A stretch of 64,000 nt of DNA from Kryptolebias marmoratus. Taxonomy: Eukaryota > Chordata > Actinopteri > Cyprinodontiformes > Rivulidae. The notes under the pieces were generated by a model, which was not told where the DNA came from, made no database searches, and worked only from the letters and a program-made list of their open reading frames with translations. The stretch is taken from assembly GCF_001649575.2 (NCBI RefSeq), contig NC_051430.1, forward strand, positions 16,170,331 to 16,234,330, in the 5' to 3' direction. A program made the translations under genes and the position numbers. Positions within the stretch are counted from its first letter, which is position 1. Each line of letters starts with the position of its first letter. Positions 52,501-63,863 of this stretch are shown here, piece by piece.

Positions 52501-55500
52501 GACCGTGACGTCTCCATCAGGACGTCACAGACTACAAAGATCCCGCTTCTCCCCCCACCGCTCTTATAAAGGAGGATGCTGGGAGAGGCTCGCTGTTTTA
52601 AAGCTGCGTTTGTTGGAAGATCAGGAAACCTATCTGGGTCAGCTCCGCGCCATGAGAGGGTGGTGCGCATTTCTCTTTTACGCACAACTGTGTGCCGTCG
52701 GACTTTTTCACAGCTACGCTCACACTCAAACAGAGGAATACAAAACTAAGTATTTCACTTATTTCACTGCGACAGAGGACAGCAATGAAAAGCAACTGGT
52801 GAGCTGCACCTGACGGTCGACAAACAACAACCTGTACTGTTAATAAAAGTATTAACGGCTGTTGTATTCACAGTTTGAGCAGATTTAGAAATCAAAGTTT
52901 TATTGTCTGTTAAAAAAAAAAATTTGGATTTCCCAGATCAATGACTTACACCAGGTTTTGGAAAGACTTCAGAACAGTCAATTCCCAGCGCTAAGAAAAA
53001 AACATGGCTATCTGCCTGTGGTAAGCAACACAACTCCATCTGAAATAACCTCAGTGTATTTATTAATTTTATGTTGGGTGAAAATGGTGATTAATCCAGA
53101 GATATACCTGAAATTAATTTGATTTTCTTTTTTTTTTTTTTGCTTTGTAGTGTGATCCAGGGGAGCAGTGTGCATTAAGAAAAGGCTCCCGGATTGGGAA
53201 ACTATGTGACTGCTCTCTGCCAAGGACATGCAATTCTTTTCTGCACCGCTGTTTATAATACGTACTGTAAATAAGCTGTCAAAGACAACAAAACAAGTTG
53301 AATGAATGCAGATACTGCAGATATTTTTGTTTTAAAATCCCACTTTCCCTTATTTAATGCTTACTGACCCCATGTAGTGCTGCTGCATTAAGTTCAAATC
53401 CATTAAATGTGCTGCTTTGTGTGTATTTATGAGTCATAACCTGTATGCTCGGAGCTCGTTTGGTCCACAAAGACAGTTTTTTGTCTTTAGGCGTTGCTAT
53501 AAACATGACAGGCAGAGAGTCCCTCGACGCCATAAAGTCATTCTTGATCTCTGTGTAGTCTGCAGCTACACGTGACAGAGAGGTGAACAACAATTAAACT
53601 TGGCATAAATACAGCAAAGCATATGGGAAGGATGTTAAAGTATGTCAAAGGAGAAGGAGGGTGGGAGCGCTTGCCTGTGAGCTGGTTGTTGAGGTTGACG
53701 AACAGCGGGTTGTTCCTCCAGTCGAAGCACGAGAGCAGGCGAAGGAAACGCAGGAAGCCCACCTGAGGGGAGCTGAGAAAGACGGCGACATTCGTTCACA
53801 TGACCTACTGAGCAAAACAAAAGCATCTGGGAAAACGTGAGTTCCGTGATTTCATGGAGTTTAGAGTCACCCGGGAGAAGTAAAGGGTGCAGGCTGCAGG
53901 AAGAGTGAAGCCACCAGCAGGTCTGCCGTGTCCTCTGCGATGTCTTCACTGAAGAGCTGAGCTGCCAACCAGCGTTTGGCCAGGCGACAAACCGCTCCGA
54001 AACACGGGTGCTGCTGCTGGAGACTAACGGAAATAAGGTGCGGTGTGAGATGGACCAACCACGTGAGCATGCAGGACAAAGAAATTGGTAAAAAAAAAAA
54101 AAAAAAGATATGTAAGAAACTAAAGACAAATGAGACAGAAGAAGTGTCCAATCTCTGCTTTTCCATGCAGAAACCATCCTTTTGCATTTACCCATGTAAT
54201 GTGCTGGTCAGTAGAGGTTTGTGAATAGTGGCCATTTCTAGAGCCTGAGCCTCCTCGTTGTCCCTCACCACCAGCAGCCCCTCGGCATTCACGCTCTCCC
54301 GCAGGACCTGAGGCTCACGGTGGTACGCCACCTGGATTCGAAACACTAAACCATCCTGAAAGCAAAGGGAGATCCAAGCAAAGTTCTCAGATGACAGGCA
54401 ATATTGACCAGCAATTAACTAAAAAACAACCTTCTGTGTTAAGTGCATTCAAGTGACACATGCATTACTACTATACAAGCAATGCTTCAATTAATCTAAA
54501 AGTCAAAACAAACTACAAAATATAAACTGTCTTTGACTTGCCACATTAAACTAAAAAAACAACAACAATACCTTCCACACATCCAGGTGTGTGGGACCGG
54601 GCTTGCATGTGTAATTATGGTGCTTCTTGAGCAACTCCGCCAGGCGAATATGAAAAGCGGCTCGAATGTGGCGGATTGCAAGGCGGTCATGAGGCCACTT
54701 CCCACTCCCCTCCATGTGACAGATCACTGCAAGAACAAATTTAAAAAGAGAAGTGATCAATGTCTTCTAATATTCTACCTGTCACAGAACATGACAAGAC
54801 ACTAATGTAGCTACTAAACTAAAGATAAGTGTTATGTTTACATGCGAAAATGCACGTTTCACCAATAATGACATCCTTCACAACTAAAGACACAACAAGA
54901 GTTTAATAATAATAATAAAAAAAGAGCAAAGAGTCATTTATAAAGTGGTGGTACCAACCTGTGATTGGAGTTATATAATGTGGACAGGGTTTGCCTTCTT
55001 TTGGCACCAACGATCTTGAAATCTTTTCTCTGTCATAGAAGGAATAGTCCAGCTTCAGTGGCTCAGGAGGAAAGACCTGAAAAACACGGCTGAGCAATCA
55101 GAACTGATGGAAAAAACAGATCTGTACATATATTTGAAAACCATGCAGGTTTATTAACAGGGATACCTTCTGCATCACTCAAAGCTGTATGAGCTAATAC
55201 TGATATGAGTCGTTACCTGCGTGTATCTAAGAGCAGAGTGGGCTCCTTGCACTGAAGTAATGGCGAGAGGCAAATCTTCCAGCCTCCACAGCTTCCTGCT
55301 CAGGTCATCGTAAGACTGAACCACCACTAAACTCTCCTCCTCTCCGGTACTAGGCACCTTGAGATCAGGCCAAGAGATATGTTGGATTATAACAAAATCC
55401 TTATCTGGATACTTTGACAACACAGAAAATACTGAATTCTGTACTTAATATAGATGCAACCACACAATTTTGAACAACTAAAACACACTAATCTAACACA

Positions 55501-56299
55501 AACCTTTTGACACAGTTGCACAGAGGTGAACAGTATGCGCTTTTAGACACTTTGTGAGACGCCTGAAAATGTCCTGACAGTTCTAACATGAATTTATAAA
55601 GAGAACAAAAGTTTCAGAAATGCAAAAGTCCACTCCACCCGGCTCATATTTTGCTGTATATTGTTGCTGATTCAGGTTTAAAACGAGTTTTAGTCACAGT
55701 TTAAAAAAAATAAACAAACAAGTTGTGTTTGGATTCACACCAAAATATACATATGATCTTACAACCTTATTATAGATAGAAGTAATAGACAGGTGGAGTT
55801 ATTCATCTTTCCATCTTGGATAAACAATATAAGAAATGGTGAAGGGGGGTGGACAGGTGTTTGGGAATAGAGCCTCAATCAGTGTCTATCTGTGTTTATT
55901 TATAGTATCTGGCAATAGTTATTATTGAATAAGCTGTTATAATAGTTTACTGTAGACACCTGTAGCCCAGTTGTACAAAAACAGTAGGTAGTTGTAACAT
56001 ATTCTGTGTGACCATGATGTAGGAAAGAGTTATGTTACCAGACTAAAAATAACAACAAAAGACAATTGTTTTACTGTTTTTTCCCCCTTTGTCTAATATT
56101 TATTGTTTTACACTGTATTTGTAGTTCTGCTGTCCCCCACTCATGCACCTCCCTTTGAAACAAACAAAAAATAAATAAATAAAAATAAAAACATTAATAA
56201 ATGAGACAGTTTACCTCACTTCCCCTTTTGATGACGTCATCAACCATCGCTCCGACATATCGCACACAGGACTCTGGGATATCTGCGTGCCTGATAGAA

Positions 56300-56375
<76 letters not shown>

Positions 56376-59300
56376 ACGAAACTTAATTAAAACTTAAATC
56401 CAACCAAAAACAAAAAGGGAGAAATTAACGTTTTTGTTTTGTTTTTTTTCTACGTCATATCCTCCTATAACGAATAACGGTAGGCGTAACCTCCTGCTGC
56501 CCAAAAACATTCGCTTGAAATAATGAAGCGCGGCGCGAGACGACGGAGCTCCGTGTGGACCTGCTTCGAACAACTCGGTGCCGACTTGGTTCGCTGCAAG
56601 AAATGCCACAGCACGTTAAAATACTGCGGCGGAGCCACCACCTCCATGATGGCTCACATGGCCAGGCACATGCCCGTGGCGCCGCTGGAGGAGGAGGTGG
56701 AGGAGGACGAGGAGAAGCCCGTGGTTTGCGCCGTGGAGGAGACGGCCCGGGCCGTCAGCATGTCCCCCAGCGTGAACACGACCTCCCCCCCGCCGCCGGA
56801 GCGGGATGTGGGGGAGAGGAAACGCCTGAGGCGGAGCTCCGTGTGGGATATTTTCATTAAAGCGGACGACGAGGTTCGCTGCACGATTTGCGACACCAAG
56901 CTGAAGTACAGGAGCAGCACCACCAGCATGATGTACCACATCCGAAACAAGCACCCGGAAAAAGACAACGCGTCCGGCGACGGCGTGACCACGCACGCCG
57001 AGGTGACGGAGCTCATCTGCAGAATGATTGAAAAGGACATGTTTCCCGTCAGCGTGGTGAATGGGGAGGGTTTTCGGGAGCTGCTGGCGCACGCTGTGCA
57101 TAGTTACAAGATGCCATCTGCAGGTGATGTGACGCGCGCTATTGAAGGCCGTTTCCATGAAAAGGCAGAGGAGCTCCTGGTGCAGCTGGGTAAAGTGGAG
57201 AAAGTGGCTCTCACCGCAGATCTCTGGGCGGCCCTGCCATTTCAGAGGTATGTTACAGTGTCGTGCTCATTCATTACAGAGGACTGGCAAGGGAGACTAG
57301 CTGTGCTGCAGACGCACAAGCTGCCATCAGGGAGCCATGATGCAGCGGAGAGCATCGCAGAGAGGCTCCTGAGCACTGCGCAGTCCTGGGGTGTTGCAGG
57401 GAAAGTCATGACGTGCGTCCACAACAGTGCAGAAAACATCTGGCCGAGTCAAGCGCTCACCCACGTCCCCTGGGACTACGCCGCTTGCTTTGCCACAATG
57501 CTGCAGCGCGCCGTCACCGACGGGCTGAGCGAGGCCCTCCTCCGCGTCGTTGCTGCTGCGGGGAGGCTGGTCCAGCACTTCAGCGACAGCATGCTGGCGA
57601 GCGGAGCCTTGGAGCAGAAGCAGATGCAGATGTGCCTGCCGCAGCACAAGCTTATCAAGTCGAGCAAAGCTCGGTGGGACACCATCTGTGACATGTTCGA
57701 ACGGCTGCTCGAGCAAAGGTGGGCGATTAAAGCCATTCTCTCCGATCGCATGATCACCAGCCGACGGGAAGCTCAGGCTCTTGAAATCGAAGACGACTGC
57801 TGGCAAATAATTGAGAATTTCACACCTGTGCTGGCAACGCTGAAGTGGGCGACGACGGTCATATCTGCCGAGACGGAGGCGTCCATTTCAAACATCTACC
57901 CGATAACCTTCAGCCTCATTCAGATACACCTTGTGCCAAAAGAGAACGATGTTGAACAAGTCCTGGAGTTCAAGCTGAAAGTTCAGAAGTCACTCAGAAA
58001 AAACATGGAGGTGGGTGTAAACTAATGTTTAGTTCCAACATTTAGTTTATTTTAGTTCTTTTTTTTTCATATGAACTTGTGCAAACCCTTAACATAACTG
58101 TTGTGTCACTGTACGGTTTACAGGTCGACTCGAGTGAACTCGCTTCCAAACCAGCTCTGATCGCCTCGATGCTGGACCCTCGTCACAAACACCTCAGCTT
58201 CCTGACGCCAGCGGGGAGACTGGCTGCGAAGGTTCAACTCCACGAACTGGTCTCACAACTAGAAACAACCACTACTGCCAGTCTCCCGAAGGACGAGCAG
58301 CAGGAGACCCCGGTCACACCCGACATCAGCCACCTGGCCCTGCTCTCGAAAATGAGAAGCGACACCAAAAACACCATGGCTCTGCTTCTGGGAGACAACT
58401 ACAGCTCCTCTTACGCCTCCGACTCCGAGGCTCAGGTGGATTACTATCTGAGAGACATCGCTCCCCCACTAGACACAAACCCTCTTGACTGGTGGAGGAT
58501 GAACGGCCCGAGGTTTCCCAAAGTGGCGACTTTGGCGAAACATTATTTGTGTATACCTGGCGTTTCACTGCCATCTTTATTGTCAGAAGCCGGAGAAGCC
58601 TTTGCGATGATGCGCACAAGACTAAGTCCGGAGCATGTCAACATGATGATCTTTGTGAACAGAAATGCATAATTTGCAATACAGAATATTTTTAAAGCAA
58701 GAACAAGTTACTGCAGGGGAGAGTGGGGTGCAATATAAAATAAATGATATTAGTCAGAATGGCAGCAGTACTCTCCCCCTGTAAAGGTGTTTACTACAGT
58801 TAATAAGCTAACATTTATGTTAAAACATTAACATAGTCATCTCCCACCATGAGTTTCGAGATGAGCTATAAAATCCTATCATATTGCAACAATATTTAGT
58901 GTCATTGCCTTACTTAACATAGCTGACTATCTGAGTCTAAAGCAGACGGCAAGTAAAAATCTTTGAGTGCTTTATTTTAAAAAGAATACCAACCATGTGA
59001 TGCTGAAGTCTTTCATACACCTCGGTTACTTTTACTTTTAATAGATTCCAAATAGAAATGCACTGATCCACCTTTTTTTAGTTCTGAAAACCTGAATGAG
59101 GATATCTTTTAACTTGAACGTTATTGTGATTATTATTACTGTATAAAGTTTCACCATGCTGTAGATAACACAGAACCTCTTAATGTTGTTTAGAAAAATA
59201 AATGCATTTTATAGTAGTTTTTAACCCTGTTACAGAGTGTTATTAAATACTGAGTAGCCCATCAGATTGTTAAAGTATTTGAAAATAAATTGCAAGAACT

Positions 59301-62300
59301 GTGCAGAGAAATTTCTCTAAAAAAAACTATTATAAAACCTTCAAAAGGAAAGATGAAAATAACACCTGTCGCCGTTTCATAACTTGGCAACATGTCAAAA
59401 AAAATGATATGAAGTATAAAAGCGGGAACAATAATTTTATGAATTAAATGCATCCCCCACATTCTGGTAGTGTTATATATCCACGTCAGTCATTTGACTG
59501 TAGTGCCTTATCTTATAAGTATTATAAGTCTTATAAGTATTTACTGCATGAGGTTTTCTGTTTACTGCCCATCAGGAAACAGCTGTTACAACATTAACCA
59601 GCTGATATCTTGTTTTCTTGTCAGAATATCCATCTATGCTAATACCAAAATTAAAACGGCAGCAGTTCAACTGCTGCGTTTTTCCCTCTCTCTTAAAGCT
59701 GTGCACCTGTATGAGCCCTGCTCAAGTAAAAATACATACAGCTGGAGCAAGTGTGTGATGATCTGTTTGGGGACGAGCCGCTTCTGCCACGAGCTCTTTC
59801 CATCCCACAGCACAGCCTCGGTGATGGCACCATCCTGGAAGCGACGCAGCTCAGAGCGTGGGCCCCACAGCTGACGAAACTCGGCCGCCTGGCAGAGGAA
59901 CGTCACATTTTTCATGCATTCGTGTCAACTGATACACCAGCACAATAGCAAAAAATTCTATGCGTGCAAACAATTTTAAGTATACTCCAAAATAAAAACT
60001 GTAGTATGTTTAATATTCACCAGACTTTTAGTAAGAAACACAAAAAACACCAAGTAGTGCTTTCTAAAATTGGAATACATGTTCCTCCATTAAAACAAAC
60101 ATGTACATGGTGTAAATTTCTAAATTCTTAATTGATGTAATGTAAAACTGATAAGAGGGTGAATTTAAAGCTCTCAAAACTCTTGACCTGAAAAAAGAGC
60201 TATAATCACTTTTATTACACAGTAAGGAGAAACAGGTGATGTTACCTTGGGGTTGTCTGCAGGGGGGCCTCTTTCCAGGACAGAAGCTGCCAGCTCCGGC
60301 TTTAAGAGCAAACCAAAGGACAGGGGAGGATGAGCTTTGTACTTCGGGGCTTCACTCTCTACAGACCACTACAAGGAAAACAAAGTTTAAATGTTTTTTT
60401 TTTTTTAAACAGAGCACTGTATTACATTTAAGGCATATTACCTCGAGGTCAGGTGAGAGGGAGTGGGTGAGGAGGTGAATCCTTTGGCCAAGTCCTTGAT
60501 GGAGCAGAGACAGGATAAAAGGCAGCGCAGTTTGGACATAATTTCCACTGCGGTCCATTAACTCGCTCAGCAGATTCTGTTTCTTACAGCTGGACTGCAG
60601 CTTCACCAAGTCATGCAACCTGAGGAGGAGATGAATAGCACAAAAAAGGGGAGGTTGAGTTAAACTTACTGTTGTGCTTTCAACAAGCTGTATGTTTTAG
60701 TCTCCAGCACCTTTCCTAAAAGCTGGCATTACCAGACATAAACAATAAGTACAGTATCATTTCTGGTGACAGAGACACACATACTGGAAGACATGGTCAC
60801 TTGTCCTTATCATGGGTTTGGGGGTCATGAGGAGGCAGTGGAACCCATCTACTGTGGGGTTGTCCCAGAACTGCAATGAAAGCGAGGCCTCGTGCTGCAA
60901 CTGAGGATCCAAAAATGACAGCTGGTCAGGCTCACTGGGTTTATATTTTATCCAAACACGCAGCAATTTTTATTGTTACTCGCCTGTTTGTAGGTACAAG
61001 CGGTCATTTCGGCACACATGTTGAGATGTCCCGAGGGGTCAACGAACACGACCTGGAAAGCACTGTGGAAGTCCACGAGAGATGGCTGCAGGGAACAGGA
61101 AGAAAAATACAACAAAGTGATTAAAAAGTATGAAAGCTTGAACGCACCAGATGAGACATTTGATCACTTACAGCTGTACAGTCCGGATCTTTGGCTAGGC
61201 TGATCCCATTCACAGTCAGGTCTGTAGATGCTAAAAAGTCAAAAGGTCGAGCACATTATGAGATATTCTAAAGAATGAAAAGTTAATTTTATTGATCAGA
61301 TTTACACACATGAAAACAAAAAAGTTCAGTGATCTCTCCCCCCCCCCCCCCCCCCTTCTTTCTTACCCAGGAAATTCAAGCTGTTTCGAAGCAGCTGATA
61401 GGCTGTCATGGTGTTACTGATTCTGTGAGTGATCAGCAGATAGGCCAGGAGCATTGAGGCCAGGAATCCACTAAAACAACCAGAGCCCTAAAAGATAACA
61501 GTACAAAGATGTGACATCTCATGCAAAAATACACAGAATGTTTAAATTTGAAAAAGTTAGCCATTGCAGCCTTCCCAACCTGGTTGAGCTCTCTTTGATG
61601 AAGCCAGACTTTGAGCAAAGCCACTCCGTCAGAGAAAGCGGAGCACTGGGAGCTAAGAGCAGAAACAAACTGGAGGTGAGCCCTGGGCAGCAGATCCCCC
61701 AGAACAGAGCTGTTGTAGTGAGGAGTGGGAGGTTCGCTGCTCTCTGAAACACAACAGAGCTGCTGATAAGCATAACCTTAGAATACACACCAACAGTTTA
61801 CCAAAAGTTTTGGTATCCCTGACTGGTAGATGTCATAGTCCATACCCCTGTAGCTATCAAACAAACAAAAAGTAACTGTTCCTCGCAGATAACTGGGATG
61901 TACTATATCCGTCTTACCAGTGTGGGATGTCTGCAGTCCGGTGTACCACTCCGTCCTGACGTTATTCCTGTTAGGGTGGAAACGGCTGGGTTTGAAGAAC
62001 CCAGGAGGCGGGCAGACATGAACACACACGGTCAACCTTGAAGAGTCTTTACCTAAATGACGAGACACAGAAACAACTCACTGAAAAAAAATCATGACGT
62101 GAGAAATTCCAAACAATATGAGCCGAATACAGTTAAAAAAAGTGGAAGAAACGTTGTGCAGTGTGCCGTAAATCGAAGCTCAAATACCCGGCGGAGTGAG
62201 CAACAGAACCGGTCGAAGCCTGTTCCCATGCAGGCAGGAGAAGCGCGTCGTCCCGATGTCAGGGGAGGACTTCAGATGCTGGGCGAGCCCTGCCAGGTAG

Positions 62301-63536
62301 AGAGCCCTTTTCCTCGGATACCTCTGGTTTAAAAAGTCTTTTGGCTGGAGCACCTCCTGAAGACAATAAGATGGTCAGCTTATAACGTTCCTTCACACAG
62401 CAGGCAGTGAACGGCAAAAAAAATACTGCTCATCAAGGCTTTAGGTGATAACTCACAGCTGGGATTGTGACAGCCAGGTCGACTTTAACGTTTGGTTTGA
62501 TGCAGGTGCCCAGCGGGTAGCTCCCGATCAGATCAACGGAGGCTGGAGGCGCCATGTGGAACTTACCCTTTGTCGTTTTGGGCATCAAAAGAAAAGGCAC
62601 TTTCACTGCACCAGACAGCCAAGACAGGTCATTAACCTGGGCACACAGGAGGAGAGTGTTTAAAAACTGTGGCTAAATAAGGAGGAGGCTGAATAAAAGT
62701 GACTGTGTGTGTCCAGTCGTGAGGTTTTGCTTGCTCTTCGGAACACTACGCACCTCAACCTTTGGTGACACCGGCACACTCTGCAGCAGCTTGGTGACCG
62801 TCTGAATGAAGGAAGTGATTTGCTGATTCCTGCGTTCGCTCAGGACGACTTCTTTCAGCAGCTCGTCCATCTGTTATTGGAAAGAAGACATCAGCGTGCA
62901 TTAGACGTGTGCAAGTTTGCAGGCAGGTTCCCTCCATGTTTTAACCTCAGCAGTCCCACCTGCATTTTGAGGAGGCTGCAGTGGAACAGACTCTCGGCCT
63001 CCTTCAGCTGGTTCAGCTCCTCTGCTGTTGGAGGTCTGTACAGATCATTTCGGGAGAGCTTCACCGGGTGATAGACCACCTCCTCCCCAGGTTTGAGCCT
63101 TTTGGCTTTAATGGGGGGCTCATTTTCCTCCATCTCGTCCTCCTCGTCCTCCTCCTCATCACCATGAGAGGAATCTAAAGGATACATCTGTAAAATAACA
63201 GCAACAGTTTAACGTTTACCGTATTACAAGACATTATTAGTACAGGTAATGTAAACCAACTTAAAGCATAAAGTTGGATAAATATATTTATTTCACATTA
63301 ATACATCGCTACTTTCTGTACAGTTTGTAAGTTTAGTATCTTTCATTAAATATGTTTAAGAATAACCCACATAAAAATGCAAAAACCACAGGAAAAGCCT
63401 GTCAGAAACAGCCACACACCACACATTAACTCAACATGCTAGCCTCCAGTTAGCCTCAAACCGGCTAAAAATATTTAGAAATCTCAAAAGGTCTTACCTT
63501 TGGTGGCTCCTCTACAACTGCCTGCTTCTTCTTCAT
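49594..63536 (-). CDS. nol6: Nucleolar protein 6 (Nrap, Utp22 homologue), 26 coding exons, 1150 aa
   Basis: Minus-strand exons by high-low ends: 63536-63498, 63187-62960, 62870-62754, 62636-62457, 62356-62188, 62052-61918, 61743-61580, 61487-61367, 61230-61172, 61085-60984, 60900-60785, 60619-60442, 60368-60246, 59888-59740, 56290-56215, 55357-55217, 55076-54959, 54726-54572, 54355-54192, 54023-53871, 53772-53675, 53565-53441, 51138-51049, 50927-50727, 50241-50140 and 49743-49594. The sum is 3453 nt. Length matches human NOL6 (1146 aa). The acidic N-terminus (EEEDEEDEMEENEPP) is followed by the repeated nucleotidyltransferase-like Nrap modules. Family blocks include LNQRYPRKRALYLAGLAQHL, DGFHCLLMTPKPMIR, GEEESLVVVQSYDDLSR, SPQVGFLRFL and NNPLFVNLNNQLT. 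It acts in the nucleolus in the small-subunit processome, for 18S rRNA maturation. Introns 10 and 21 use GC donors. Introns 14 and 22 house genes on the other strand. Confidence 0.97.
49780..50000 (-). repeat. SINE/RTE-tail-like repeat fragment in nol6 intron 25
   Basis: The phrases CCTGGAGAAAACCCACGCAA, GAGGCAACAGTGCCAACCAC and ACTGATCCACTGTGAAGCC match the reverse orientation of the repeat at 34204. The preceding bases (TTCTTTATTTAACCAGGCTA) may belong to another LINE tail. Confidence 0.55.
52506..52527 (+). promoter_or_regulatory. Paired CRE-like sites upstream of the CART gene
   Basis: TGACGTC at 52506-52512 and GACGTCA at 52521-52527 face each other, each matching 7 of 8 bases of the palindromic CRE. 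They lie about 40-60 bp upstream of the TATA box. Mammalian CART transcription is known to respond to cAMP and CREB. That these sites function here is inference. Confidence 0.6.
52565..52570 (+). promoter_or_regulatory. TATA box of the CART gene
   Basis: A perfect TATAAA, 82 nt before the CART start codon. It would give a 5' UTR of roughly 50-55 nt. Confidence 0.75.
52652..53258 (+). CDS. cart: Cocaine- and amphetamine-regulated transcript (CART) prepropeptide, 112 aa
   Basis: Coding exons are 52652-52798, 52937-53020 and 53151-53258, totalling 339 nt. Three exons and phase-0 borders match the classic CART gene plan. Residues 1 to about 23 (MRGWCAFLFYAQLCAVGLFH and on) form a signal peptide. 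The C-terminal block CDPGEQCALRKGSRIGKLCD with CSLPRTCNSFLHRCL is diagnostic. It has six cysteines at 78, 84, 96, 98, 104 and 111, which form three disulfides in the family. The dibasic site RKK (69-71) would release a 41-residue peptide. The second upstream KR site found in mammalian CART is SQ here. CART peptides are secreted neuropeptides acting on feeding and stress circuits. The gene lies inside nol6 intron 22 on the opposite strand and has its own TATA box. Teleosts have several cart paralogues; which one this is cannot be decided here. Confidence 0.96.
56307..56370. repeat. (TA)n microsatellite
   Basis: About 64 bases of TA dinucleotides between nol6 exon 15 and the start of the ZBED-like gene. 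Confidence 0.95.
56523..58672 (+). CDS. ZBED-type zinc finger protein derived from a hAT transposase, 2 coding exons, 678 aa
   Basis: Exon 1 (56523-58010) and exon 2 (58124-58672) join at GAG|GTC across a 113-nt GT-AG intron, giving 2037 nt. Two BED zinc fingers lie near residues 9-50 (C25, C28, H45, H49) and 105-145 (C120, C123, H139, H144), separated by an acidic linker. A hAT transposase-like region follows, with TADLWAALP (D233). It ends in a hAT dimerisation domain (VDYYLRDIAPPLD, DWWRMNGPRFP, LSPEHVNMMIF). The usual second Asp appears as N301 (CVHNSAENI), and the usual PSER block before FSxAG is altered to PSLLSEAG. Both changes argue against transposition. The 5' end is CpG- and GC-rich, unlike its surroundings. 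It is probably a domesticated, DNA-binding nuclear protein like the ZBED1 group. It lies in nol6 intron 14, opposite strand. An old inactive transposon is the alternative. Confidence 0.88.
58739..58744 (+). terminator. Poly(A) signal of the ZBED-like gene
   Basis: AATAAA 67 nt after the stop codon, which supports a short 3' UTR and an expressed gene. Confidence 0.6.
58750..59739. other. Remaining part of nol6 intron 14
   Basis: AT-rich intronic DNA between the ZBED-like gene and nol6 exon 14. I see no further gene or named repeat. Confidence 0.5.
61338..61356. repeat. Poly(C) tract
   Basis: An unbroken C run of about 18 bases a few bases from the exon 8 donor of nol6. On the transcript this is a G run just inside intron 8. 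Confidence 0.9.
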
Positions 63537-63794
63537 GGTTTAACCCGTTGTTTAAGCAAATAATAAACCTACTAGCTGGAAAGTGAAGCTTAACACTTAC
63601 CGCAACTTTCCCTTCCTGACGGTCTCACATGTGCTAAGGGCTTACCGAACGTGCTACCAGCAAAAATATTTATCTGATTGGCTCAGACGTAGTAGGGCTG
63701 AATGGTGATTGGCTTACGTGGCGCAAGTCCCGTCTGCTCTAACAAGGTAGGTTGCATAAGCAGAAACCTCCGAATGAATGGTCTGAGTCCACTC

Positions 63795-63795
<1 letters not shown>

Positions 63796-63861
<66 letters not shown>
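63796..63861. repeat. (CTAT)n microsatellite
   Basis: About 16 consecutive CTAT units upstream of nol6. It creates an artefactual SIYLSIYL reading frame. Confidence 0.97.

Positions 63862-63863
<2 letters not shown>

Noticed and set aside
53635..54195. 186-aa reading frame on the minus strand
   Set aside because: It overlaps nol6 exons 20 and 21 but runs through their intron in other frames. The spliced nol6 frame explains the conserved parts.
56616..57158. Antisense reading frames across the ZBED-like gene
   Set aside because: Shadows of a GC-rich coding exon; the sense frame has zinc-finger and transposase motifs.
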